A stretch of 64,000 nucleotides of DNA from Flammeovirga aprica JL-4 (GTDB lineage Bacteria > Bacteroidota > Bacteroidia > Cytophagales > Flammeovirgaceae), in NCBI RefSeq assembly GCF_012844305.1, contig NZ_JABANE010000021.1, positions 32,728 through 96,727 of the forward strand, read 5' to 3'. Below, piece by piece: positions 8,434 through 17,877 of the stretch. The notes beneath the pieces were generated by a model that was given only the letters and a program-made list of their open reading frames with translations, ran no database searches and had not been told where the DNA came from. Made by a program: the position numbers and the translations under genes. Every line of letters starts with the position of its first letter. The first letter of the stretch is position 1.

Positions 8434-9282
8434 TTATTTTAAATCTGCTGTTGATGGAATCAATTTTCTTTGCATCAACCATGCTTTCAATTCTCCATCA
8501 AAAGGTTCTCCATAAGTAGCATTGATATAATTTCCAGCTTCCTTTATAATTTCCTCATCTTTGTCTTTGATGTTTAATACTTTTATTAGAGTCTGCAATT
8601 CTCTGTAAAGCATCTTCTCATTGACGAAACATATTTTGAAGGAAGCAATCTTTTCTGATTTTTTAGAAATAACACTTGTAATGTAGATTTCAACATCAGA
8701 TCCATGTTCAGGAATATCGTATTGATCAATTGGATACAAGGCTACTTTATTCAGCAACAATTCACCGTCATAAATCTTTATTACTTTATTGACAGGTTGC
8801 TTATTAATTTCGTATCTATAAATGTAAGTAGAGCCACCTTTTTTCTTGAATACTTCTTTGTCTAAATGCAAAGTATATTCATCTCCAAAAATCACTCTTT
8901 GCTGTTCGCCAAAATAAGCATCAATGTCTTTAATGTCTTTATTTGGTGAGGCACCTATCCTTCTACTGCTCATATTGACGTCAGATTCCACAGGCATAAT
9001 CACTTGTGTCAGCAACGCTTCGAACTCTCCATGTCTGTTATCTTTGGCTTTTGTACCGTCTAACAACATTCTCCCTTTTTCTTTACTGATTACAATAGCT
9101 TTTGCATCAGATTCAAAAAAGATCAACTCAGTGTCTGAATGAATAATATCACCTACCATTAAATTTCTTTGAGAACTGGCATCTTTAATAGTACCATTTA
9201 AGTGTAGGACGTAATAGTCTTGAGCGAAACAAATTGAGGTGTTAAGACCAATTAAGGTCAATAATAATATTAAGGTTTTCAT
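8434..9282 (-). CDS. Secreted hypothetical protein, FecR-like beta segment near N-terminus
   Basis: A 282-residue protein with a clear Sec signal peptide (MKTLILLLTLIGLNTSICFA, cleavage before Q21). Residues about 25-70 (VLHLNGTIKDAS, then LMVGDIIHSDTELIFF and AIVISKEKGRMLLDG) have the look of FecR/surface-layer beta repeats where a stored state is compared with a threshold, but this is only a resemblance. The middle is mixed beta and the C-terminal 80 residues are helical and charged (TLIKVLNIKDKDEEIIKEA). No catalytic motif is seen. It stands alone with a terminator and intergenic gaps on both sides. Function unknown; periplasmic or outer-membrane-associated location is inferred. Confidence 0.6.
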   Translation of the reverse strand: MKTLILLLTLIGLNTSICFAQDYYVLHLNGTIKDASSQRNLMVGDIIHSDTELIFFESDAKAIVISKEKGRMLLDGTKAKDNRHGEFEALLTQVIMPVESDVNMSSRRIGASPNKDIKDIDAYFGEQQRVIFGDEYTLHLDKEVFKKKGGSTYIYRYEINKQPVNKVIKIYDGELLLNKVALYPIDQYDIPEHGSDVEIYITSVISKKSEKIASFKICFVNEKMLYRELQTLIKVLNIKDKDEEIIKEAGNYINATYGEPFDGELKAWLMQRKLIPSTADLK

Positions 9283-9417
9283 AAAATCTGTTCATTATCT
9301 AAAGCTTTTGCAAAGATAAAGCTATCTCATAAGCTTTCATTGATTGAACGTTACAAAAGATGACATTCTTGCGTTAAAAATGAAAAACATTGTTAATAAG
9401 TACTATAAGTTTCAAGA

Positions 9418-9909
9418 TTAAACCTTTTTTAATAGAATATAATCATCCATTACATAACCTTGGCCTATATCTGCTACAACTTCGTCAATAACTTCAAAAC
9501 CCATCTTTTTATAAGCTTCAATGGAGTTTGTATTATATTTATTTACCGTTAAGCGGATGCCTTCTTTTTTCTGGCTTTGTGCTTCTATCGCTACAAAATC
9601 CATCCCCGATTTCCCTATTTTATTACCTCTGAATTTTGATAAAACATAAATCTTACTCAAGAACAAATGTTGCTCTTCTAGTTTAAACCCTAGATACCCT
9701 GCGGGCTCTTCATTATAATAAAACAAATAGTATTGCAAGCCATCGTTCATCTGCTGATTCATAGCAGATACAGATTGGAACTTTTCTAACATATAATCCA
9801 CTTGCTCCTGACCGATGATTGCCACATAATGTTCGTTCCATATTTCTATGGCTAGTTTTTCAACAAGTTGGATTTCTTTTTCTGATTGTACTTTTTTAAT
9901 GGATAACAT
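9418..9909 (-). CDS. GNAT family N-acetyltransferase
   Basis: A 163-residue acyltransferase of the GNAT superfamily. The central strand-turn-helix LSKIYVLSKFRGNKIGKSG (about residues 89-107) holds the R-G-x-x-I-G-K/G acetyl-CoA loop, and the C-terminal YNTNSIEAYKKMGFEVIDEV is the usual motif B region. The first 60 residues contain LAIEIWNEHYVAIIGQEQ, common in Bacteroidota members that act on small amines or protein N-termini. It is monocistronic with no informative neighbour, so the substrate is unknown. Family call is confident. Confidence 0.85.
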   Translation of the reverse strand: MLSIKKVQSEKEIQLVEKLAIEIWNEHYVAIIGQEQVDYMLEKFQSVSAMNQQMNDGLQYYLFYYNEEPAGYLGFKLEEQHLFLSKIYVLSKFRGNKIGKSGMDFVAIEAQSQKKEGIRLTVNKYNTNSIEAYKKMGFEVIDEVVADIGQGYVMDDYILLKKV

Positions 9910-10052
9910 AGTCTGTTTTTTTCAACAAAAATAGAAATAATTCAATAGCAGAGTATTACTATTTGAATAAAAATATTAATGATTAAACATACATAAATTA
10001 GGATATACAATTTCACTCAATTAATTTGTATTCGAATAAAACTGATATAGAA

Positions 10053-13000
10053 ATGACTCTTACTGATAAAACAAATTATGTAGTTGGGATTGGAGCTTCA
10101 GCAGGAGGTCTAGAGGCGATTAAGAGCCTTTTTGAAAATTATCACTCTGACCTTGGGATTGCATTTGTGATTGTACAGCACCTGTCGCAATCACACAAGA
10201 GCTTAATGCCAGAATTATTACAGAAAATTACACACTTACCGGTTATAGAAGTAAACTCAAACCATGCTATAGAACCAAATCATATCTACATTATTAACAA
10301 CCACTCTACTTTAACGATTAAAAGAAAAATGCTTATCAATCAGGAAAGAAGGAAAGATGATAAGCAATTGACTTTCCCTATTAATACGTTGTTCAGTAGT
10401 TTGGCCGAAGAATATAAGAAGAAGGCTATAGGTGTTATTTTATCAGGTACTGGCAGTGATGGTACTGAAGGTTTAAAATCCATCAAAGAGCATGGGGGGA
10501 TTACTTTCGTACAGCATCCTAATTCTGCCAAATTTAACGGAATGCCTTTCTCTGCCATAAAATCAGCCAAAATTGATTTTATTATCAGTGCAGAAGAGAT
10601 CGCTGATTCACTTTCCAATATTATTAATGGAGAAGGTGAAATCAATTTGAGCTACTATCATAAAATTGAAAATATATTAGAACTAATCGGTCAACAGGAA
10701 AACATTGACTATTCTGCTTATAAACCTCAGACGCTTTACAGAAGAGTGCTGAAGATGATGGAATATCAGAATATCAGTTCTATCAGTGAATATTACAGCC
10801 TGCTAGAAAATTCCCCTTTCGAGTGCAAAAAATTAGCACAGAGTTTTCTGATTGGCGTCACAAGCTTTTTCAGAGATGCTGAGGAATGGGTTTATCTTGA
10901 AAAAGAAATTGTACCAAAAATCATCCAAAAAGATGTTATCCGAATCTGGTCTATCGGCTGTAGTTTAGGGCATGAAGCTTATTCTATTGCTATGCTGGCA
11001 TTGGAAGGTATTGAGGATTTATATCAACTGAAAGAAATTAAAATCTTCGCTACTGACCTTAATGCACAATCTATTCAGAAAGCATCTGAGGGTATCTACA
11101 GTGTGGATGATATAAAAAGTATACCGAAAAAGTATGTGGATAAATACCTTGATAAAATGGGGGAGTTTTATCAAGTCAAAGAGTCATTAAGAAATATCAT
11201 CACTTTTGTACAGCACGATATTCTTTCTACTCCACCTTTCCTCAATATCGATTTAGTGTTATGCCGAAACTTGTTGATTTACTTAAAACCAAAAGTACAG
11301 CAACAAATTCTCAACACCATCAAGTTTTCTCTCAATAAAGACGGGTACCTGTTCTTAGGCCCTTCTGAGAAGAATTTTTCTGACAAATACTTAGTGGAAG
11401 AAGATGGAAAACATAAGTTTTTCAGATTGGTAGAAAAATTCAGAGGATTTGAAATCGACAAATCCAAAAAGATAAAAACAAACAAAATAAGGGTTCCAAA
11501 ACAAAATAGAGTGCAAGTAGTAAACAAAGATTCTTTTGAATATGAGAATATTGAAAAGCAATTAATTGAATATTATTGTCAACCTATCATCGTTATTAAC
11601 GACAAAGAACAACTTGTCTTTTCTTCTGATGAAGTGGGTAAATACCTTAAGTTTCCGAAAAATGAACTTGTTCTAAAAGAAGTATTTGATTTTGATGTAT
11701 ACATTGACATTGTCCGTACGATAAATAAGTCAAAAGAGGACGGAAAAAACCGTAAAATTTCCAATCTCAAATTACAATCTCAGAACAACGCTGGTTCTGA
11801 TATCATCATCCGAAGGCTCAAGACAGAGACAAATGATGACTTGTTTATCTTAGAGTTTTTTGATGGCAAAGAACACAATAGCGAGAATGTCATTGAACAG
11901 GATAGTACTATTCAAAACCTGAAGAGTGAAATCAAACACCTTCATCAGGAATTGAAAATTGCTCACCGTCGTATTGAGAGAATCAATGAGGACTATCAGG
12001 TGAACAATGAAGAATTGATGTCTTCGAACGAAGAATTACAGTCAAGTAATGAGGAACTGCAATCTGTAAACGAAGAATTATATACGGTCAACCAAGAATA
12101 TAAAGATAAATTGGATGAGATTTCAGTCTTGAATGATGACTTCTTAAACCTCTTCCAATCTGCCGGCATTGCTTCTCTATACCTTGATAAAGATTTCAGC
12201 ATCCGAAGAATTGCTCCTAATACTTCAGAGTTTTTTGGAATTGAAAAAGAAGATATTGGGCGTAATATTATGCAGTTCAATACTTTCTTTGAAATTAAAG
12301 GTGGACTTTTGGCTACGATTGAAAAGGCTGTTCTTGAAAATAAAATTCAGGAACATGAGGTGCGTACAAAGAAAAACAGAACTTATTTATTGAGAGTATC
12401 TCCGTTTGGTGAAAGGAAAAATAATACGGATGGCATCATTCTATCTTTTATCCCTATCAGTTCTTTGAAGCCTATCCAGAAGTTGAAACACAAAAACAGT
12501 GAACTGAAAGAACAGGTAACTCATTTCCTTCAATACTTTAGCCTGCTGAATATTGAAACATGGACATGGACGGCTGAAAATAATACTTTCTTTTTCTCTG
12601 AGAGTGTTAAACAACTTTTCAATTATGATCAGTATGAATCTTTCTTATGGCGTTACGTTGAGTCACAGCTACCTGCAGAAAACAGTAAAGTATTCTCAGA
12701 AAAAATCAATAAGTGCTTAAGTGTTGGTCAGCCTTTTGATATCATTCTTCATTTGGAGGACCGTTTCTATAATTTTGTTTGTCTTGCAGAAAAGAGCGAC
12801 AGCGGGAAAATTTTAGGAATGTATGGTAGTATTGAAGATATCACTGATAAATATAATAGAGAAAAATCACTAGAGGATATCACTTCTACTTATCAGGGCC
12901 TTTCTGAATTAAATCAGTTTGGTACTATTAAAGTATTACAGGATGATCCTAACTATATTAAAGTCAACGACACACTCTTGAATTGGCTAGGATTGAAATC

Positions 13001-13967
13001 CCTGAAAAATACTATAAAAATAGAGGATTTCATCTCTTTTGTTCACCCAGAAGATCATGCTACTTTTAATAGCATTTTCCAGAAAGAACAGAAAAAGTTT
13101 GATATCACAATAAGGGTAGAAAGAAAAGATGGACAAATCACCTATCTCAATATTACGGGATTAAATAAGAGTGATAAAAAAGGAAATGTGATGGTGTTGG
13201 CCATTGTGTTTGATAATACTTACAACAAGTCTATTGAATCACAATGGGAAGAAACTGTAGAACTGGCAGAAAAGACGGCTCAAACTCTTGCTGTCCAAAA
13301 TGAACAACTGGAAAGTTATACTTATATCGCCTCACATAATATTCGTTCTCCTTTATCCAACTTACTGGCTTTAATGGAGCTTTATCAGAACGAAAGCAAA
13401 GCAGAAGCAAAGGAAAATTATCTTACGCTGTTTGAAAAAGCACTTGTTCAGCTGGAAAACACCGTCAACAACCTTACTGATGCGATCAAAGTACAGCAAA
13501 AAACAAAGCTTGAACGCAAGCCTATCAGTGTTAAGGATGAGTTGATGAAGGTATTGGATATCTTATCAGGTCAAATCAATAAATATGGCGTGGTAATTAG
13601 TTTGGAAGTTGAGAAAAACTTGACCATTAACTATCACGAAGAATACTTGAAAAGCATTTTCCTTAATTTATTAAGCAATGCGATTAAATATCGTTCTCCT
13701 GAAAGGTTGCCTAAAATAGATGTTGAGGCTTTCCAAGAAAAGAAATCTATTTATATTAGAATAAAGGATAATGGAAGAGGAATAGATCTCAAGAAATATG
13801 GTCATAGAATTTTTGGTATGAATCAGACTTTCCATCATAATGAAGATGCGAGAGGATTAGGATTATTTCTTACTAAAACGCAAATTGAAGCTACAGGCGG
13901 CAACATCAATGTTTCATCTGAAGTGAACAAGGGAACGACTTTCTCAATTAACATACCGAAATCATAA
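10053..13967 (+). CDS. CheB-CheR-PAS hybrid sensor histidine kinase
   Basis: A 1304-residue cytoplasmic signalling protein. Domains in order: CheB methylesterase (about 5-190) with the triad Ser16 (GASAGG), His43 (VQHLSQSH) and Asp136 (GTGSDGTEG); CheR methyltransferase (about 205-470) with SIGCSLGHEAYSIAM and LVLCRNLLIYLKP; a coiled coil rich in NEELQSSNEELQ (about 650-690); two or three PAS domains (about 695-1060); HisKA with His1095 in SHNIRSPL; and HATPase_c with NAIKYRS, DNGRGI and GLGLFL. It has no receiver domain; a lone response regulator lies convergent downstream. Its stop overlaps the BLUF gene start by one base. An upstream in-frame TTG at 10026 would add nine residues; I prefer the ATG. 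Confidence 0.9.
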   Translation: MTLTDKTNYVVGIGASAGGLEAIKSLFENYHSDLGIAFVIVQHLSQSHKSLMPELLQKITHLPVIEVNSNHAIEPNHIYIINNHSTLTIKRKMLINQERRKDDKQLTFPINTLFSSLAEEYKKKAIGVILSGTGSDGTEGLKSIKEHGGITFVQHPNSAKFNGMPFSAIKSAKIDFIISAEEIADSLSNIINGEGEINLSYYHKIENILELIGQQENIDYSAYKPQTLYRRVLKMMEYQNISSISEYYSLLENSPFECKKLAQSFLIGVTSFFRDAEEWVYLEKEIVPKIIQKDVIRIWSIGCSLGHEAYSIAMLALEGIEDLYQLKEIKIFATDLNAQSIQKASEGIYSVDDIKSIPKKYVDKYLDKMGEFYQVKESLRNIITFVQHDILSTPPFLNIDLVLCRNLLIYLKPKVQQQILNTIKFSLNKDGYLFLGPSEKNFSDKYLVEEDGKHKFFRLVEKFRGFEIDKSKKIKTNKIRVPKQNRVQVVNKDSFEYENIEKQLIEYYCQPIIVINDKEQLVFSSDEVGKYLKFPKNELVLKEVFDFDVYIDIVRTINKSKEDGKNRKISNLKLQSQNNAGSDIIIRRLKTETNDDLFILEFFDGKEHNSENVIEQDSTIQNLKSEIKHLHQELKIAHRRIERINEDYQVNNEELMSSNEELQSSNEELQSVNEELYTVNQEYKDKLDEISVLNDDFLNLFQSAGIASLYLDKDFSIRRIAPNTSEFFGIEKEDIGRNIMQFNTFFEIKGGLLATIEKAVLENKIQEHEVRTKKNRTYLLRVSPFGERKNNTDGIILSFIPISSLKPIQKLKHKNSELKEQVTHFLQYFSLLNIETWTWTAENNTFFFSESVKQLFNYDQYESFLWRYVESQLPAENSKVFSEKINKCLSVGQPFDIILHLEDRFYNFVCLAEKSDSGKILGMYGSIEDITDKYNREKSLEDITSTYQGLSELNQFGTIKVLQDDPNYIKVNDTLLNWLGLKSLKNTIKIEDFISFVHPEDHATFNSIFQKEQKKFDITIRVERKDGQITYLNITGLNKSDKKGNVMVLAIVFDNTYNKSIESQWEETVELAEKTAQTLAVQNEQLESYTYIASHNIRSPLSNLLALMELYQNESKAEAKENYLTLFEKALVQLENTVNNLTDAIKVQQKTKLERKPISVKDELMKVLDILSGQINKYGVVISLEVEKNLTINYHEEYLKSIFLNLLSNAIKYRSPERLPKIDVEAFQEKKSIYIRIKDNGRGIDLKKYGHRIFGMNQTFHHNEDARGLGLFLTKTQIEATGGNINVSSEVNKGTTFSINIPKS

Positions 13968-14404
13968 TGATATCATCATACATTTACTCTAGTCAGACGA
14001 ATGACGACATTGAGGTGGAAACACTAAGAGATATTCAGAATATTGCGAAAACTGAAAATTCAAAACACAATATTACTGGATACTTAACCTATAAAAAGGA
14101 GACTTTTATTCAATACATAGAAGGACCTGATGAGGAAATTCAACAATTGATTACGAATCTCAAGAATGATAAAAGACATAATATCTTAAAATCAATTCAT
14201 TTTCCTCCGAAGACACAAAGAGTTTTCAAAGGCTGGAGTATGAGGTATATAGAGTATGATGAACTTATTGAAATAGGATTTCATGAATTATTAGAAACCG
14301 TTTTCTTTACTGTAGGAAATAAAATTTTCGATGAAGACAGAGTGATTGAAAAGCTCAATCAAATGTTAGAGAAAATTGCAACTACACAAAAGCATATCAA
14401 ATAA
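13967..14404 (+). CDS. BLUF-domain blue-light photoreceptor
   Basis: A 145-residue single-domain flavin photoreceptor. The residues needed for the BLUF photocycle are all present and spaced as in PixD: Tyr7 (IYSSQ), Asn31 (ENSKHNITG), Gln49 (FIQYIEG), and Trp90 and Met92 (FKGWSMRY). About 50 residues follow the core as helical capping. The ATG shares its first base with the final base of the kinase stop codon (TAATG), so translation is coupled and the two proteins should work together. BLUF proteins bind FAD non-covalently and signal by protein-protein contact. I infer that blue light modulates the CheB/CheR/kinase protein. A bidirectional terminator follows. Confidence 0.9.
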   Translation: MISSYIYSSQTNDDIEVETLRDIQNIAKTENSKHNITGYLTYKKETFIQYIEGPDEEIQQLITNLKNDKRHNILKSIHFPPKTQRVFKGWSMRYIEYDELIEIGFHELLETVFFTVGNKIFDEDRVIEKLNQMLEKIATTQKHIK

Positions 14405-14410
14405 AAAAAA

Positions 14411-14437
14411 GGGAAGCGATCATTATGGTCACTTCCC
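14411..14437. terminator. Bidirectional terminator between BLUF and response regulator genes
   Basis: GGGAAGCGATC (14411-14421) pairs with GGTCACTTCCC (14427-14437) using wobble pairs, flanked by eight A on the left and T8 on the right. It can end transcripts from both convergent genes. Confidence 0.85.
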
Positions 14438-14442
14438 TTTTT

Positions 14443-14832
14443 TTATACCGAGACATTCACTCCAAGACATTCCCTTAACTTGGCTTTAGAAAGGGGCTTT
14501 TCAATATACTTTTCAATACAAGGGTGCTTATCAGCTCTCTCCTTATCTTTAGGATGTAAACTCGAACTCAGCACATAAATACTAAAGTGCTCAAGAAGGT
14601 TCCTATCTTTAATTTCATCAACAACTTGCCAACCGTCTAAACCGGGCATGTTGAGATCTAAAAACATTACATTTTCTTTGGTAAGGTCAATTGTATCAAT
14701 AGACTGAAAGAAGGCATCTCCGCTTTTAAAATAGAACTTGTCAATATTGGCTGTTTCAGGTAAGGAGTCGATAATTATTTTAGAAATATCAATTACTAAC
14801 TGATCGTCATCTATAAATATAAGTTGTTTCAT
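14443..14832 (-). CDS. Single-domain response regulator (CheY-like)
   Basis: A 129-residue receiver with no output domain. Acidic pocket D8-D9-D10 (FIDDDQ), phosphoacceptor Asp59 (MFLDLNMPGLDGW), Ser in VLSSS and Lys in IEKPLSKAK are all present, so it should be phosphorylatable. It converges with the CheB/CheR-kinase and BLUF unit across a shared terminator, which makes it the natural candidate partner for the kinase, since that protein lacks a receiver. Lone receivers of this type act through protein contacts or phosphorelay. The link with the kinase is inferred from location. Confidence 0.9.
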   Translation of the reverse strand: MKQLIFIDDDQLVIDISKIIIDSLPETANIDKFYFKSGDAFFQSIDTIDLTKENVMFLDLNMPGLDGWQVVDEIKDRNLLEHFSIYVLSSSLHPKDKERADKHPCIEKYIEKPLSKAKLRECLGVNVSV

Positions 14833-15009
14833 GTGTAGTAAAAATAGAATAGATAAAGTGTAATAGCGTATTTATAATTTAACAGATTTGCTATTTATAG
14901 TCAATAATTATTCTAATTATAAATTACAATCATAACATTGTATACTTTAAGTGTAATTAATACTTGAAATAAGTAAATAAACAGTTCTTACTTGTTAAAA
15001 ATATTGAAC

Positions 15010-15043
15010 AAAAAAAATCACCTCTAAATAATTTAGAGGTGAT
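15010..15043 (-). terminator. Terminator of sus operon 1
   Basis: ATCACCTCTAA and its complement (15017-15043) form a perfect hairpin. The A8 at 15010-15017 provides the U-tract on the minus strand, 25 bases past the susE-like stop. Confidence 0.85.
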
Positions 15044-15067
15044 CTTCATTATAGAATTAATGATTTA

Positions 15068-16189
15068 TTAATTCGCTGTGATTGTAATTGTTGCAGCTCT
15101 CTGATCAACAACTACTTTATAATTTCCGCTTTCGCCAATGAATGTCCAGTTAGGATCATCAGAACCTTCTTGTGGCTTAAGTTGAGAAGCATCATATTCA
15201 GTGATGATATCCCAACCAAAACCTGAACCCCAATCTTCGAATCTTGTAAACAATCTGAAAGAACCATCTTTCACTAAGTCTACATTGATCTCCCAGATTT
15301 CATGACCTGTCCAGTTAAGAATTGGTGTTGTAGCATTCCAGTTCCATCCATTTGCAGTTACATCACCTACCATGTATAATACTGGCTCACCTTTTAATGG
15401 TGCCATAGTGATTGTTCCTGTATTTTGGTCTACAAGGATATCATACCAACCAGTTGCTCCGATGAAGCTGAAGTTGTCATCATTATTATCACCTGGCTGA
15501 GGCTGTAATAAATCAGTAGGGTAATTAGGGAACGCTTTAGGACCTCCAATTCCAGAACCCCAATCAGGGTTAGAGAAGAATCTGAAGTAAGGCTCATCAG
15601 AAGTTTCAAAATAAGCATTTGTTCTGAACTCACCTTGGTTTCCTGTGTTTGCAATTTCAACTGCTTTATTTGGATCCCATCCACCAACAGAAGCTCCAAT
15701 CATATAAATAGAAGGGAAGATTGTTGAGTATGGTGTTACTGACATTGCGATCGACTCTGATACTTTTGTATCTAACTGATAGTTTACAGTTGCTGCGATA
15801 TGAATTTCAACATCTGAACTCTTTGAAGGTTTGAAACCAAGTCCTAATGCTGCCGCATTCATTTGAGCGTGTGTTAATGACAATGTATTTGTAGTCACTG
15901 AACCTAATTCAACTGAATTTGATGAATCACCAGCAACACTCATTGTCACAGTGTAGTTTGTTTGTACACTTACTCCGTAATCAACTGGTGACCAGTCAAA
16001 CATTACTGCTGTAACACTAGCACTGTCTTTCACAAGTGTTAGCGACTCTCCTGTACTAGGAGAATTGATAATAGGAGCAGCAACAGTGTCTTGATTCTTG
16101 ATTGTCGTCAATTCCTTCTCAGGGCTACATGCATTAAGCATCAAAAGCCATGAAATTGCTCCAATTAAATATATATATGATTTTTTCAT
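15068..16189 (-). CDS. SusE/SusF-like outer-membrane glycan-binding lipoprotein, operon 1
   Basis: A 373-residue lipoprotein with lipobox LNAC (Cys21). An N-terminal Ig-like SusE domain (about 40-150, with VMFDWSPVDYGVSVQTNY) is followed by two similar beta-sandwich modules starting at IYMIGASVGGWDPN (about 168) and LYMVGDVTANGWNWN (about 273). Both modules contain FRFFSNPDWGSGIGG-like or FRLFTRFEDWGSGFGW-like stretches and end in VDQxxxTITxx. The aromatic-rich modules are the likely starch-binding or alpha-glucan-binding sites by analogy with SusE/SusF. It is last in the susC-susD-susE order, 12 bases after susD, and followed by a terminator. Surface exposure is inferred from the family. Confidence 0.85.
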   Translation of the reverse strand: MKKSYIYLIGAISWLLMLNACSPEKELTTIKNQDTVAAPIINSPSTGESLTLVKDSASVTAVMFDWSPVDYGVSVQTNYTVTMSVAGDSSNSVELGSVTTNTLSLTHAQMNAAALGLGFKPSKSSDVEIHIAATVNYQLDTKVSESIAMSVTPYSTIFPSIYMIGASVGGWDPNKAVEIANTGNQGEFRTNAYFETSDEPYFRFFSNPDWGSGIGGPKAFPNYPTDLLQPQPGDNNDDNFSFIGATGWYDILVDQNTGTITMAPLKGEPVLYMVGDVTANGWNWNATTPILNWTGHEIWEINVDLVKDGSFRLFTRFEDWGSGFGWDIITEYDASQLKPQEGSDDPNWTFIGESGNYKVVVDQRAATITITAN

Positions 16190-16201
16190 TGTGTTATAAT
16201 C

Positions 16202-17866
16202 TTAGTAACCAGTATTTTGACTTGCGTTAGGGTTTGCCGCTAACTCTTGTGTAGGGATAGGGTAAACGTTACGGTGAGCGTCTAAAGCTCTACCACCTTG
16301 CTCACCACCTTTCCATGGCCATAAGTAAGTTGCTGAAGTAAACTTCTCAAAACGTACTAAGTCTTGACGACGGTATCCTTCCCAGTAGAATTCACGACCT
16401 CTTTCTTCTAATAAGAAATCTAAAGTAAGGTCAGCTTCGATGATGTTACCTGCAGTAGATCCACCGTATGCTCTAGTAATTACTTGGTTTACTAAGTTTA
16501 AAGCCTCACCTTTTGTTCCGTTTGAAGCACCTCTTAATACTGCTTCAGCATACATTAAGTAAGAATCTGCAACTCTGAATAAAGGCCAGTCAGTGTCAAC
16601 GAAGTAGCTTTCAGCGATAGCTGGCTTAGAACCGTCAACGTTTCTGTTTCTGAATTTGAAGATGTTCAATCCTTGTGTATAGTTTAAAGGATCATCTACT
16701 TCAAGACCTGAGTTGATTACTAATAATGTATTGAATTCTAACTTACTAGCTAACTCATCGTCATCTTTCACATCTTCAGTTTTACCTCTCAAGTCACCAG
16801 ATGGACGAGATTGGAATTTGTCATAAATACTTCTTGTAGCGTGGTTACCACCCCAAGCAGCACCGTTTGATACGTTTACGAAGTCTGAGAATCTACCGTT
16901 AGTACCTGCTGAAATCACATATTGTGTTGCAGAGAAACCTTGAGTTCTTACAGGATCTAAAGGTACATTATGAATAATACCTGTTGTATTTTCATTTCCT
17001 ACAGAGAACAATGTCAATAAATTCGGATCAAGTGTGTAAGCACCATTAACTTGTTTTGTGATGTTTACTACTTCTTCCATTGAATTTACACCACTTACTG
17101 GATTGTCTTGACCTGTAAACGGCTTAGCATTCAAGAACATTTTTGCTTTCACCATCCAAAGTGTACCTTTATCCATTCTACCGTACTCAGCTTTTCCAGC
17201 TTCTGGCAAGAATTCCTCAATCTCGTTAAGCTCATTGATAACATTACTGAACAACTCAGCACCTTCAATAGACTTAGGGTATTGATCAGTAGTAGCTTCA
17301 GTAATCCAGCTCATTTTACCGTAGAAGTCCATACCGTGGTAATAAGCAATAGCTCTTACCAGACGAGCCTCAGCTCTCATTTGCTTCATAGACTCTTTTA
17401 AGTCACCTTGACCTCTTTCGTCTAATTTAGCGTCTGATGATTGACGTAAAAATTCGTTTGTCAATGCAATCATGTAATACAAACGGTAGAACATACCTGC
17501 AACATACTGGTTATCAGCAGACCACTCACCATTTTGCAAAGGTACTAAACCATTGTCATTCCATGCGTTAAGGGCTTCACCTGTAGGCAACAACTGTAAG
17601 TTCCAGTAGTTTCTAAGGTAAGATGACATACCACCATCAGAAATTGTAGATACATCACTTTCGTTATCGTTACCTTTCTGACCTGCTACATGGTATCCAG
17701 CGTAGATTTTACCTAACACTTGAGTATAACCATCTGCAGTTTCGAATACTTCGTTTTCGAAAGTTACGTTTGGATCGATCGGAGTCACATCCAAATCACT
17801 GATACACGACGATGTGAATAAAAGCGCGCATCCTAATAATATATTTCTTAATTTATTCTTGATCAT
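16202..17866 (-). CDS. SusD/RagB family nutrient-binding lipoprotein, operon 1
   Basis: A 554-residue surface lipoprotein (lipobox FTSSC, Cys21, then DLDVTPIDPN, the usual SusD start). The TPR-rich SusD fold is indicated by RAEARLVRAIAYYHGMDFYG (about residue 150) and the C-terminal hallmark LLEERGREFYWEGYRRQDLVRF near residue 500, ending with VYPIPTQELAANPNASQNTGY-type closing residues. It forms a lid on the SusC barrel and captures glycans. It sits 11 bases after susC and 12 before the SusE-like gene. Its counterpart in operon 2 is clearly paralogous, with the same TTPIDPN start. Substrate is probably starch-like, judged from the SusE/F partner. Confidence 0.92.
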   Translation of the reverse strand: MIKNKLRNILLGCALLFTSSCISDLDVTPIDPNVTFENEVFETADGYTQVLGKIYAGYHVAGQKGNDNESDVSTISDGGMSSYLRNYWNLQLLPTGEALNAWNDNGLVPLQNGEWSADNQYVAGMFYRLYYMIALTNEFLRQSSDAKLDERGQGDLKESMKQMRAEARLVRAIAYYHGMDFYGKMSWITEATTDQYPKSIEGAELFSNVINELNEIEEFLPEAGKAEYGRMDKGTLWMVKAKMFLNAKPFTGQDNPVSGVNSMEEVVNITKQVNGAYTLDPNLLTLFSVGNENTTGIIHNVPLDPVRTQGFSATQYVISAGTNGRFSDFVNVSNGAAWGGNHATRSIYDKFQSRPSGDLRGKTEDVKDDDELASKLEFNTLLVINSGLEVDDPLNYTQGLNIFKFRNRNVDGSKPAIAESYFVDTDWPLFRVADSYLMYAEAVLRGASNGTKGEALNLVNQVITRAYGGSTAGNIIEADLTLDFLLEERGREFYWEGYRRQDLVRFEKFTSATYLWPWKGGEQGGRALDAHRNVYPIPTQELAANPNASQNTGY

Positions 17867-17877
17867 TTTATGTCAGA

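Noticed and set aside
8434..9282. FecR-type anti-sigma regulator
   Set aside because: Only a short beta segment resembles FecR; there is no N-terminal anti-sigma region, no transmembrane helix in the right place and no sigma factor gene next to it.
10026..10052. TTG start for the CheB/CheR kinase
   Set aside because: An ATG nine codons later begins just before the CheB domain and needs no rare start codon.
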